From positions 562,501-626,500 of the forward strand of contig NZ_LMLW01000008.1 in the NCBI RefSeq assembly GCF_001422045.1: a DNA stretch of 64,000 nucleotides, read 5' to 3'. This document shows positions 46,383 through 54,556 of the stretch, in pieces. The translations under genes were made by a program, and so were the position numbers. Origin of the DNA: Sphingomonas sp. Leaf242. GTDB taxonomy: Bacteria; Pseudomonadota; Alphaproteobacteria; Sphingomonadales; Sphingomonadaceae. Below the pieces are notes generated by a model. It saw only the letters and a program-made list of their open reading frames with translations, searched no databases and was not told where the DNA came from. Position 1 is the stretch's first letter. Each line of letters starts with the position of its first letter.

Positions 46383-46853
46383 ATGGTGGCAACGGTACAC
46401 AACGCAGCATTTTTCGCGGATCCAGCCGAACGTCGCGCCGACACGCGAGTGGCGTTGGCGCGTACCGGTACGCTGCGCCTGCATGACGAGACGACGTCGC
46501 GCGAGATCCGGATCGCCGATCTCAACCGCGACGGGTGCCGGATCGAATCGGTACTGCCGTTGCTGCTCGATCAGAATGTCGTGGTCGGCATTCCTGGCGT
46601 AGGCCAGCGCGAGGCGCAGATCACGTGGGCCGGCGCACGCGATTATGGTTGCCAGTTCGACCTGCCGCTCCCCGCCGGCAGCATCACCGCGGCGATGACC
46701 GACAATGTTTATGGTTTGAATACCATCACCGGCGCGATCCGTGCGCCCGCCACGTTCAAATGGCAGCCCCGCGGGCGGTTGTTGCTGCTCGGCGTGATCA
46801 GCCTGGCAGGATGGACCGCGATCACCTTGGTGGTCGAGCGTCTGCTGGGCTGA
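46383..46853 (+). CDS. PilZ domain protein with C-terminal membrane anchor
   Basis: A 156-residue protein. Residues 15-105 form a PilZ domain with RRADTR (RxxxR motif) and IADLNRDGCRIES, where the usual Ser of DxSxxG is Asn. The last 25 residues form one transmembrane helix (LLLLGVISLAGWTAITLVV). The layout suggests a membrane-tethered c-di-GMP sensor that could act on the polysaccharide synthesis machinery. A strong intrinsic terminator follows. An AT-rich promoter-like stretch (TATAGAAT near 46310) lies upstream. Confidence 0.8.
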   Translation: MVATVHNAAFFADPAERRADTRVALARTGTLRLHDETTSREIRIADLNRDGCRIESVLPLLLDQNVVVGIPGVGQREAQITWAGARDYGCQFDLPLPAGSITAAMTDNVYGLNTITGAIRAPATFKWQPRGRLLLLGVISLAGWTAITLVVERLLG

Positions 46854-46880
46854 TAGTCCGCTAGCTTTCCGAGACGTGCA

Positions 46881-46926
46881 CTGGCCGCCCCCTCCACGCG
46901 CAGGAGGGGGCGGCCAGCATTTTTTG
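46881..46926 (+). terminator. Strong intrinsic terminator after the PilZ gene
   Basis: A perfect 15-bp stem CTGGCCGCCCCCTCC/GGAGGGGGCGGCCAG with a 7-base loop is followed by CATTTTTTG. It ends the plus-strand transcript just before the converging glycosidase gene. Confidence 0.85.
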
Positions 46927-46931
46927 TGCGC

Positions 46932-48335
46932 CTACAGCATGCGGTAGCGTATTCCCGCGCCGCTGCCCGACAGCGACACCACGACCGGCCGCGACCCGAC
47001 CGGGATCGTCGTGTCGCGCGGGCCGGCGGGCGAACAGATTGGCCGGTAGGGCGTCGGCGCGCCGCCGATTTGCAGCTCAGCCTTCTGCGCGGCACGATCC
47101 GTCCACGCGATCAGCGTGCGCGACTGCCCGTCGCTCATCCTTGCCACGGTCAGGCCGGGCTGCGGCCGATCGATCCGCCAGCTTTTCGCGCGGCCGATCA
47201 GGCGGCTGACATCGCGCATCATGCAGGCGGCGGGCTTGGGTTTGTAATCGTACGTGAACAGCCCGAAATTAGCCTCGTTGTCGGTGGGGTCCTGGGCCTG
47301 GTCCTTCAACTGATAGATCCAGACGCCGCGCATCCACGGCGTCGCCGCGGACCACAGCAGGAACTGGGCGATGTTATTGCCCGAATCGTTGCGCGCGATA
47401 TCGCATGGCCCGCCCTGCGTGGTCGGCCAACCGATCTCGGTGACGTAGATCGGCATCGCCCGACCGCCGCGGATCCGCATCTTCGTGGCGAGCGCCTGCA
47501 TCCGCGTGATCGCTTCGGCAGCAGTCCGGTTATCGGGGCGTTCGCAGTGGTTATAATAATGTACCGACAGGCCGTCGGCGCCCTTCAGCCCGCCGCCGCC
47601 GGCCACCGCGTGCACCCACTGCCAGCCGTCATCCGTCCCCGCCGCACCAGCCAGGACGGTGGCGTTCGGTTGGCTCGCGCGAATCGCGGCGGTCGCCTTG
47701 GCCGCCAGTCGGGCATAGGCGTCGCCGCCGCGCGGATCGCCGGGCGCGGCGCGTCCGATCAGCTTGCCCATCGCTGGCGCGGCGTTGAGGTTCCACTCGT
47801 TCCAGATCTCATAGATCGGGCGTCGGCCTGCGGTCTGGCGTGCGGCCTCGCCGGCAAAGTTCGCAAACGCCGCACGACCCGCATCGGTAACCGGCACGCC
47901 GTCGCCGCCGATCGCCGGATTGGGATGATCCAGGATGAACAGCGGCCGCGCCTTGGTCGCGGCCAGGAACGCCGCCAGGCGGGGCCGCATGCTGCCCGGC
48001 GCGTTCATGCCCGCGCCCTTGAAGCCCGGCCAGGTCAGGTCGTCGCGGAACGACGATGCACCGACCGTGTCGATCGCCTGCGCCGTCCGGGCGGGGTCAT
48101 AGCCATATTCGCCACCGATCCCGAAATGCACGCCGACGCCGATGATCAACGGCGCGGCGCGTGGCGTCAGCGGTCCATCGGGCAGCGGCCGCAACGGGCC
48201 GGGCGACGACGACGGCATCGGCGCCATCGAGGCGAGCGCGACGGCACCCCCGACCAGGCCGGTCAGCGCCAGCCCGGCACGGGCCACGATCTTCCCGGCC
48301 GTCAGGCTGGATTTCGGGGATCGAATAGATGGCAT
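46932..48335 (-). CDS. PslG-like clan GH-A glycoside hydrolase (periplasmic or membrane-anchored)
   Basis: A 467-residue protein with an N-terminal hydrophobic signal or anchor (about residues 18-37) and a GH39/GH5-like barrel. The acid/base Glu 180 sits in YEIWNEWN and the nucleophile Glu 300 in IYVTEIGWPT. The motif set resembles PslG, an endoglycosidase coded in the Pseudomonas psl locus. It likely cuts the locus polymer during export or clears misplaced chains. A related lipoprotein lies at 54557-56017. It is followed (same strand, upstream) by the initiating transferase. Confidence 0.85.
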   Translation of the reverse strand: MPSIRSPKSSLTAGKIVARAGLALTGLVGGAVALASMAPMPSSSPGPLRPLPDGPLTPRAAPLIIGVGVHFGIGGEYGYDPARTAQAIDTVGASSFRDDLTWPGFKGAGMNAPGSMRPRLAAFLAATKARPLFILDHPNPAIGGDGVPVTDAGRAAFANFAGEAARQTAGRRPIYEIWNEWNLNAAPAMGKLIGRAAPGDPRGGDAYARLAAKATAAIRASQPNATVLAGAAGTDDGWQWVHAVAGGGGLKGADGLSVHYYNHCERPDNRTAAEAITRMQALATKMRIRGGRAMPIYVTEIGWPTTQGGPCDIARNDSGNNIAQFLLWSAATPWMRGVWIYQLKDQAQDPTDNEANFGLFTYDYKPKPAACMMRDVSRLIGRAKSWRIDRPQPGLTVARMSDGQSRTLIAWTDRAAQKAELQIGGAPTPYRPICSPAGPRDTTIPVGSRPVVVSLSGSGAGIRYRML

Positions 48336-48387
48336 TGGCTTCTCCTCAACCCCCGGAATCGCGCCCTACCGCCCCCGCGGCGCGGGC

Positions 48388-49764
48388 TCAATAGGCGTTG
48401 CTGTGGACGAGAACGGTCATCGTCCGGAACAGGATCTTGACGTCGCGCATCAGGCTCCAGTCATGGAGATATTCGAGATCGGCCTGCAGCCGGTTCTTGA
48501 GATCGACGTCGCGGTGGGTCGCGCCGCGGAACCCGCGAACCTGTGCAAGGCCGGTGATTCCCGGCTTCAGCGCATGGCGATGCCAATATTCGCGGTCGAC
48601 TTCCCAGAACAGCTGGTTGCCCGCGAGCGAGCCGAGCGCGTGCGGGCGCGGCCCGACTAGGCTCATGTCGCCGAGCAGGACGTTCAGGAACTGCGGGATC
48701 TCGTCGAGGCTGGTCTTGCGGATGAACGCGCCGACGCGGGTGATGCGCTTGTCGTCGCGCTGCGTCGAGGTTGCGCCCTTGGCGTCGAGGCTTTCGACGC
48801 GCATCGAGCGGAACTTGAGGATGTTGAAGATGCGGTTGCCGCGCCCGATCCGCTCCTGGCGGAACAGCACCGGACCGGGCGAATCGAGCTTCACCGCGAG
48901 CGCGATCAGCACGAGCGCCGGAGAAATCGCGAACAGCACGATCAGCGTCACGATGATGTCGAGCGCGCGCTTCTTGGCCATGTCGGTATAGCTCAGCGGC
49001 CCGCGTGCAACGAGCAGCGTCTGGCGGCCCTTGAAGTTCTGCAGGCCCAGCACGCCGAGCTTGCCGAAACCGGCCGACAGGATCTCGCCGTCGACATTGG
49101 CGCCGCGCAGCAGCAGCGACCAGTCGAGCTGGCGATCCACCGGGCAGTGCACCACGACGCGCTCGTACTTGCTGACCATCTGGCCGAATCGATTGAGCAT
49201 GTGCGGATTGCCCATGTCCGGCTCGATCCCGGCCTCGCCGGCGAAGATCGTGTCGCAGAGCTTCGGCTCGTGCCATTGCGCGCGCGGCACGTCGTCGACG
49301 ATCAGCAGTTCGGCGACCAGCTTCGGCGCAACCGTGCGCCGGACGACGATGACGATGATCATCCGGAACGTCGCCATCAGGATCGTGGTGCCGCCGAAAC
49401 CGATCGCGAACGCGACGCGGGAGATGTCGTTACCCGCCTGGACGAAGAAGATCAGCGTCAGCAGCGCGAACCCGGTGATCGCCAGCGGCACGATCGCGCG
49501 CATCATCGATTCGGTGCCGCTGGTGATCGCGGGCCGGGAATACGCCTTGTTGTTGAAGGCGATAAGGAAATAGATCGGCAGGACCGGATAGGCGAGATCG
49601 ATCCCGCTCAGCGACAGCCAATTGTCGCCGCGGACGAAGCTGCCGATCGCGAATCCGATTGCGATCGCGAACAGGTCGGTCGCGATCAACAGGCAATATA
49701 GCCGTAGGCGCAGGTTCCGTCGGTGGAGGGCGCCGGCCAACGAAACTTCGCCGAGATGGTCCAT
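48388..49764 (-). CDS. Initiating sugar-phosphate transferase (WcaJ/CpsE-type polyprenyl-phosphate hexose-1-phosphotransferase)
   Basis: A 458-residue polyisoprenyl-phosphate hexose-1-phosphate transferase that starts the repeat unit on undecaprenyl phosphate. It has four N-terminal helices (about residues 20-135), a cytoplasmic middle domain, one more helix, then the catalytic domain: KRALDIIVTLIVL, RIFNILKFRSMRVES, TSLDEIPQFLNVLLGDMSLV and GPRPH. The ATG at 49764 follows GGAAG by six bases; the ATG at 49776 does not have a site. It is divergent from the GT4 at 50 kb. Confidence 0.95.
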   Translation of the reverse strand: MDHLGEVSLAGALHRRNLRLRLYCLLIATDLFAIAIGFAIGSFVRGDNWLSLSGIDLAYPVLPIYFLIAFNNKAYSRPAITSGTESMMRAIVPLAITGFALLTLIFFVQAGNDISRVAFAIGFGGTTILMATFRMIIVIVVRRTVAPKLVAELLIVDDVPRAQWHEPKLCDTIFAGEAGIEPDMGNPHMLNRFGQMVSKYERVVVHCPVDRQLDWSLLLRGANVDGEILSAGFGKLGVLGLQNFKGRQTLLVARGPLSYTDMAKKRALDIIVTLIVLFAISPALVLIALAVKLDSPGPVLFRQERIGRGNRIFNILKFRSMRVESLDAKGATSTQRDDKRITRVGAFIRKTSLDEIPQFLNVLLGDMSLVGPRPHALGSLAGNQLFWEVDREYWHRHALKPGITGLAQVRGFRGATHRDVDLKNRLQADLEYLHDWSLMRDVKILFRTMTVLVHSNAY

Positions 49765-50020
49765 GGCTACTTCCATCGCGTGACTTTATCCTTAGAAAAT
49801 CGGCCCCTGGCCACCCGACCGGTTTTCGCTGCGCTGCAACAGTGATAGCGGGTGGGCCATCGTGGAGCAATCACGGCGATATAACCTTACGATGCAGGAT
49901 CTAACCTGAACGAAACACTCGAATCAGTTTAGATGGCCACCCATGGCGGCGCATAGCAGCCTTGCAACAATATGGCGTCACACCGTGCCTATCCCCGGAT
50001 AGAATTGGAAAATAGAGACA

Positions 50021-51085
50021 ATGATCGCAGTTAATGGTCGTTTTCTGGGACGTTCGGTCACCGGTGTCGAACGGTTCGCGCGTATGTTGCTGGGGCAGGT
50101 TCACGACCGCATCGTGGCGGGCGCCGAGCCGCCGCGCTGGACGCTGTTGCTGCCGCCCGGCGTTGCTGCACCGCCAGAATGGCCGCGGTTTTCGGCACGC
50201 ACCGTCGGTCGCGGCGGTGGTCACGCCTGGGAGCAGATCCATCTGCCGCGGGCGGCGCACGGGTCGACGCTTCTTAACCTGTGCAACTCTGGCCCGATCG
50301 CGCCGCGCCGGTCGCTGACCGTGATCCACGACGCGCTGGTCTACGATCTGCCGGAGAATTTCTCGCGACCGTATCGGACGATGCACCGGACGCTCGGGCA
50401 TCTCATCGCGCGTCGCTCGCAGATCGCGACCGTGTCGGGCTTTTCGCGCGATCGTCTGGCCGCAGTGCTCAAGCTCGACCCCGGCAGGATCCCGGTGATC
50501 CCGAACGCGGCGGACCATGTCGACGCGATCGTCCCCGATATCGACATCGTCGCGCAACTGGGCCTGATTCCGGGGCGATTCCTGCTGTTCGTCGGATCGT
50601 TCGCGCCCAACAAGAACCTGCCGCGCGCGCTAGAGGCGTTCGCTAGGGTCGCGCGGCCCGACGACCGCCTCGTGCTGGTCGGCGCGGCGGTCAAGTCGTT
50701 CGCGCAGAACGGCATCGACGACGTGCCGCCGGGCGTGATCCTGCCGGGCCGGATCAGCGACGAGGCGTTGATGGGGCTGTACCGCGCCGCCCGCGCGCTG
50801 GTGTTTCCCAGTCTGTACGAAGGCTTCGGCATCCCACCGCTCGAGATGATGCAGTTCGGCCGTCCGGTGCTGGCGGGCGATATCCCCCCGGTGCGCGAAG
50901 TGTGCGGCGATGCGGCGCTGTACGTCGATCCGACCTCGATCGACTCGATCGCTGCGGGGCTGGAGCGGATCCTGCGCGACGACATTCTGGTCGACGATCT
51001 GGCGGCACGCACCGCGGCGCGCCCCGACGCCTATAGCTGGTCGGCGAGCACCGACGATCTGATCGCCGCGCTCGCTGCGATCTGA
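50021..51085 (+). CDS. Glycosyltransferase family 4
   Basis: A 354-residue GT-B enzyme. The N-terminus begins MIAVNGRFLGRSVTGVERFA (acceptor-domain loop) and the C-terminal GT4 E-x7-E motif is intact as YEGFGIPPLEMM (about residue 268). FVGSFAPNKNLPRAL marks the donor-domain linker. It adds a sugar to the lipid-linked unit; mannosyl- or rhamnosyl-type specificity cannot be told. The start has AGAGAC upstream. Confidence 0.9.
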   Translation: MIAVNGRFLGRSVTGVERFARMLLGQVHDRIVAGAEPPRWTLLLPPGVAAPPEWPRFSARTVGRGGGHAWEQIHLPRAAHGSTLLNLCNSGPIAPRRSLTVIHDALVYDLPENFSRPYRTMHRTLGHLIARRSQIATVSGFSRDRLAAVLKLDPGRIPVIPNAADHVDAIVPDIDIVAQLGLIPGRFLLFVGSFAPNKNLPRALEAFARVARPDDRLVLVGAAVKSFAQNGIDDVPPGVILPGRISDEALMGLYRAARALVFPSLYEGFGIPPLEMMQFGRPVLAGDIPPVREVCGDAALYVDPTSIDSIAAGLERILRDDILVDDLAARTAARPDAYSWSASTDDLIAALAAI

Positions 51086-51107
51086 ATAGCGAGCGAAAAA
51101 ACGCCGA

Positions 51108-52313
51108 TCAGACCGGGCGGTCGGCGTCGCTGGCGTAGAGCGCTATATAGCGGCCCGCGACCGCGGCTTCGGAGAATTGCTCGAGCAATGCCGGATCGGC
51201 GGTGCGGCGCGCGCGCCACGTCGCCGGGTCGTCGAGCGCAAGGCGCAGCCGCGACGCGAGTGCCTCGGGATCGTCCTTGGCGTACATTGCCGATAGCGGC
51301 GCCATATGGCCGATCTCGGGCGTGCCGCCAGCGTCCGAATACAAGGTCGGCGTGCCGCGCGCGAGGCTTTCGATCATGGTACGCGGCAGAGGTTCGGGCC
51401 AGGTCGAGCCGATGATCAGGACGTCGATGCTGTCGTAGAACGCATCGGCCTCGACGAACCCCATCCAGTCGATCCGCGGATCCGGATGGCGCGCTTTCAG
51501 CCCGTCGATATAATCGGTCTGGCCACCACCGGCGATGCGCAGTCGCCAGTCGCCTTCGACGCTGGTGATCGCCGCGAGTACCACTTCGATGCCCTTTTCG
51601 GGTTCGACCCGGCCGATCACGCCGAACACCAGGCCGGGGGCGTCCTCGCGCCCCGGTCGTTCCGCGCTGGACACCACCGCGTTCACATCGGCGATGTTGA
51701 AGATCACGCGGCTCGGCGTATCGTCGAAGAAGCCGTGACGCTCGTGCGTATCGATCACGTACTGACTGTTCGAGGCGACCGCATCGACGAGCGGCGTATT
51801 GCGCTTCTTGCGGTCGGTCAGCAGGCGGCAATCGGCGCAACGCTCGACGCAATCCTTGCGGTCGCGGTATAGCGCGGCACGCGCGCACATAAGGCTGTAG
51901 TCGCGCAGCGTGTGGACGATCCGGATGTCGTTTGCGCGCGCCCAGTGCCAGATTTCGGTCGAGAACCCCTGAAGATTGTTGGTGTGCAGCACGTCGGGCT
52001 TGATCCGCTTGGCGAGCGCGATCAGGTCGCGGGTTGCCCGCCGATTTTTCCGGTCGCGCAGGTGCCACATCAGGCGCACGGGCTTGGACGGACGATGCCC
52101 GGGGCGGAACGGCCAATAGATGTTGCGCAGTGGCAGGCGGTGTACCGTGACCGGGCCGTCGCGTTCCTCGATGATCGTATCGCCGTCGTGCAGCGAGGCG
52201 ACGTGAACGTCGTGACCGCGCGCGCCGACCGCCCGGCCGAGCAGCGCGACCGACCGCTCGGCGCCACCGACGAGGGAGGGGGGATACAACGTGTTCACGA
52301 TCAGAATGCGCAT
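51108..52313 (-). CDS. Glycosyltransferase family 4 with CxxxCxxC cysteine cluster
   Basis: A 401-residue GT-B enzyme. It has NTLYPPSLVGGAERSVALL at the start, a VIGRVEPEKGIEVVL linker and an intact E-x7-E motif in WPEPLPRTMIESLARG (about residue 305). A cluster CVERCADCRLL (about residue 158) forms a CxxxCxxC pattern, shared with the GT4 at 53.3 kb and possibly a zinc site. It converges on the GT4 at 50 kb with a 22-base gap. Confidence 0.9.
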   Translation of the reverse strand: MRILIVNTLYPPSLVGGAERSVALLGRAVGARGHDVHVASLHDGDTIIEERDGPVTVHRLPLRNIYWPFRPGHRPSKPVRLMWHLRDRKNRRATRDLIALAKRIKPDVLHTNNLQGFSTEIWHWARANDIRIVHTLRDYSLMCARAALYRDRKDCVERCADCRLLTDRKKRNTPLVDAVASNSQYVIDTHERHGFFDDTPSRVIFNIADVNAVVSSAERPGREDAPGLVFGVIGRVEPEKGIEVVLAAITSVEGDWRLRIAGGGQTDYIDGLKARHPDPRIDWMGFVEADAFYDSIDVLIIGSTWPEPLPRTMIESLARGTPTLYSDAGGTPEIGHMAPLSAMYAKDDPEALASRLRLALDDPATWRARRTADPALLEQFSEAAVAGRYIALYASDADRPV

Positions 52314-52706
52314 GCTACCCTATCAATTCGTCTTTTGCGTATCAGCCGCGACCCAAATACCGCGGAGGAGGCGCACCATGGAATTCAAGGCGGCGTAATT
52401 CTTAGGCGACATCCACCCGTTCTGGTCGATCGTTACTGTCGTTGCGATCAAATCCAGTGCGGATACTACGCCATCGAACGTTCATCTCGCGTCTGCGATA
52501 TCGTGACCTCAGCATCTTTCGCAACCGTGAACTTGTGAAGGCAAGGGCAGGCACGTGGCCTCGACAGACGATATTTTTACAAAAAACGATACGAGTTCAC
52601 CGTTATGGCTTTGCGTGACGTCACAATTGCCGCAATGCACAAAAAATTTCTTTATACCATTTTCACCATGCCGAATGGCAGTCTCCAGCAGAGGTAGTGT
52701 CCGCCC
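52314..52706. promoter_or_regulatory. Divergent regulatory region between GT4 and hexapeptide genes
   Basis: A 393-base gene-free stretch that becomes AT-rich at 52565-52665. It contains the 10-base palindrome GTGACGTCAC (52615-52624) about 83 bases before the start of the downstream gene. No coding region is supported. Confidence 0.45.
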
Positions 52707-53264
52707 ATGACCAATACGGAATCAGGCGAAGCCGCCGGTTTCCGCGCGGCGGTTCGGCGTGATCTCGCGTTGTTCGCCCATCACGAATCGACCATCGTAA
52801 CCGCGGGCTTCGCCTTGCGGATGATCCTGGTGACGCAAGGGTTCCAGTTCGTGCTGGCGCGGCGGATCCAGGATCTGTTGGCGCAGATTCCCGTGATTGG
52901 TCGTCCGATGCGGCGTATCTGGTGGTGGGGGACGTGCCGATCGTTCGGGTCGGAGATCGCGATCGGCTGTACGGTTTCGCCGGGACTGTACATTCCTCAT
53001 CCATACGGGATCGTCGTGGGGGTCTGCACCTTGGGCGAAAACGTCGCGATCCTGCAGAACGTGACGATCGGCTCCCGCCATTCGCACAGCCCTGGTCATG
53101 CACGGATCGGCCGAAATGCCTATCTGTCGGCTGGGGCGGCAATTATAGGCGCGATCTCAATCGGGGAGGGAGCCATGATCGGCGCCAATGCCGTAGTGTT
53201 GCGTGACGTGCCGAACGGCGCGGTCGCGGTTGGCGTGCCGGCCCGGATCGTCGTCGCGTCATGA
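52707..53264 (+). CDS. Serine acetyltransferase-like hexapeptide protein (paralogue)
   Basis: A 185-residue left-handed beta-helix protein closely related in layout to the one at 43.3 kb. Shared features are an N-terminal helical part, a TCRSFGSEIAIG turn, YIPHPYGIVVGVCTLGEN and GEGAMIGANAVVLRDVP. It probably O-acetylates a sugar donor or subunit. It is followed after 43 bases by a GT4 gene, so the two form a small acetylation/transfer unit, as does the other copy. Confidence 0.85.
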   Translation: MTNTESGEAAGFRAAVRRDLALFAHHESTIVTAGFALRMILVTQGFQFVLARRIQDLLAQIPVIGRPMRRIWWWGTCRSFGSEIAIGCTVSPGLYIPHPYGIVVGVCTLGENVAILQNVTIGSRHSHSPGHARIGRNAYLSAGAAIIGAISIGEGAMIGANAVVLRDVPNGAVAVGVPARIVVAS

Positions 53265-53307
53265 TGCCGCGCGAACTCTCGTCCTATAGCCATTGGAGCG
53301 GCACGCG

Positions 53308-54525
53308 ATGCGCATCCTGAGCATTTCCGCCTATTATCCGCCTTATGTGATCGGTGGCGCGGAACTGTGCGCGCACAGTCTGACCTACTGGTTCGCGGCC
53401 AATGGCCACGAGGCGGCGGTGCTGACCGCGGCGCCGATGGCCGAGCATGAGAGCTGGGCGACGCCGCAGGACGGCTACACGCTGTACCGGGTCGGTACAC
53501 CGCACATCTATCCGGTGTTCAAGACCAGCCAGGCGCCGAGCTGGAAGAAGCCGATCTGGCATGCGCAGGATCATTACGATCCGCGCAACGAGGCTATGTT
53601 CGAGCAGGTCATCGCCGATTTCAAACCGGACTTCATCCATATCCACTGGATATCGGGGCTGGGCTATAACGGGTTGAAGGCGATCGGCCGTCACGACATA
53701 CCGACCGCGATCACGTTGCACGACCTCGCCTATACCTGCCTGCGTACGACGATGTTCCGCGGCAGCGACGAGTGCGTCGGCCAGTGTACCAGTTGCCGCG
53801 TGAGTTCGAAGGTCAAGATGGGGTTCCTGCGTGAGATCCCGCGGCTCGGCTTCATCTCGCCGTCGCAGTCCAACCTCGACACGGTGTCGTCGTTCCTGCC
53901 GATCGCGGACTATCCGCGGTTCCACATCCTCAACCCCAACCGCTATCCCACCCCGCGCACCACGCACGTGCCGTCGGATACGGTGCGACTGGTGTTCGTC
54001 GGACGGCTGGAAAAGACCAAGGGGATCAATTTCCTCCTCGAACTGCTCGATCCGCTCGCCGCGCAGTATAAGTTCCATCTCACCGTGCTCGGCAAGGGGC
54101 CGGAGGATCAGGCGTTGCGGGCGGCGTATGGCGATCGCCCATGGCTGACGATGCAGGGCCATGTGCCGCAGCAGAACGTCTCCGACCTGATGGCCGAAAG
54201 CGATATGCTGATCGTTCCGTCGCTATGGGCCGAAAATTCGCCGGGCGTCGTGTTCCAGGCGCTGGTCAACGCGGTGCCGGTGATGGGCAGCGACAAGGGC
54301 GGGCTGCCCGAACTGATCGAGCCCGGTGTCAATGGCATGCTGGTCCCGCCCGGCGACACAGAGCGCTGGCGCGCGGCGATCGTCGACGTGTTGGAGAATC
54401 CCGAGCAATTGCTGGTCCTGCGCGAGCAGGCCGCCAAGCAGACCGACCGGTACGACTATGACGTGCTCGCCAAACAGATGCTCGACGCGTTCGACCAGAT
54501 CGCGGCCGGCAGCGGAAACCGCTGA
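53308..54525 (+). CDS. Glycosyltransferase family 4 with CxxxCxxC cluster and altered E-x7-E
   Basis: A 405-residue GT-B enzyme resembling the one at 51.1 kb. It has SISAYYPPYVIGGAELCAHS at the start, CVGQCTSCRV (CxxxCxxC) near residue 153 and a VFVGRLEKTKGINFLL linker. The E-x7-E motif reads WAENSPGVVFQAL: the second Glu is Gln (codon CAG at 54256-54258). In GT4 enzymes this residue contacts the donor, so activity or donor choice may differ. The ATG at 53308 has GGAG about ten bases upstream. Confidence 0.9.
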   Translation: MRILSISAYYPPYVIGGAELCAHSLTYWFAANGHEAAVLTAAPMAEHESWATPQDGYTLYRVGTPHIYPVFKTSQAPSWKKPIWHAQDHYDPRNEAMFEQVIADFKPDFIHIHWISGLGYNGLKAIGRHDIPTAITLHDLAYTCLRTTMFRGSDECVGQCTSCRVSSKVKMGFLREIPRLGFISPSQSNLDTVSSFLPIADYPRFHILNPNRYPTPRTTHVPSDTVRLVFVGRLEKTKGINFLLELLDPLAAQYKFHLTVLGKGPEDQALRAAYGDRPWLTMQGHVPQQNVSDLMAESDMLIVPSLWAENSPGVVFQALVNAVPVMGSDKGGLPELIEPGVNGMLVPPGDTERWRAAIVDVLENPEQLLVLREQAAKQTDRYDYDVLAKQMLDAFDQIAAGSGNR

Positions 54526-54556
54526 CCGGCGCGGGGTTCGCGATTTGTCCGGCAGC

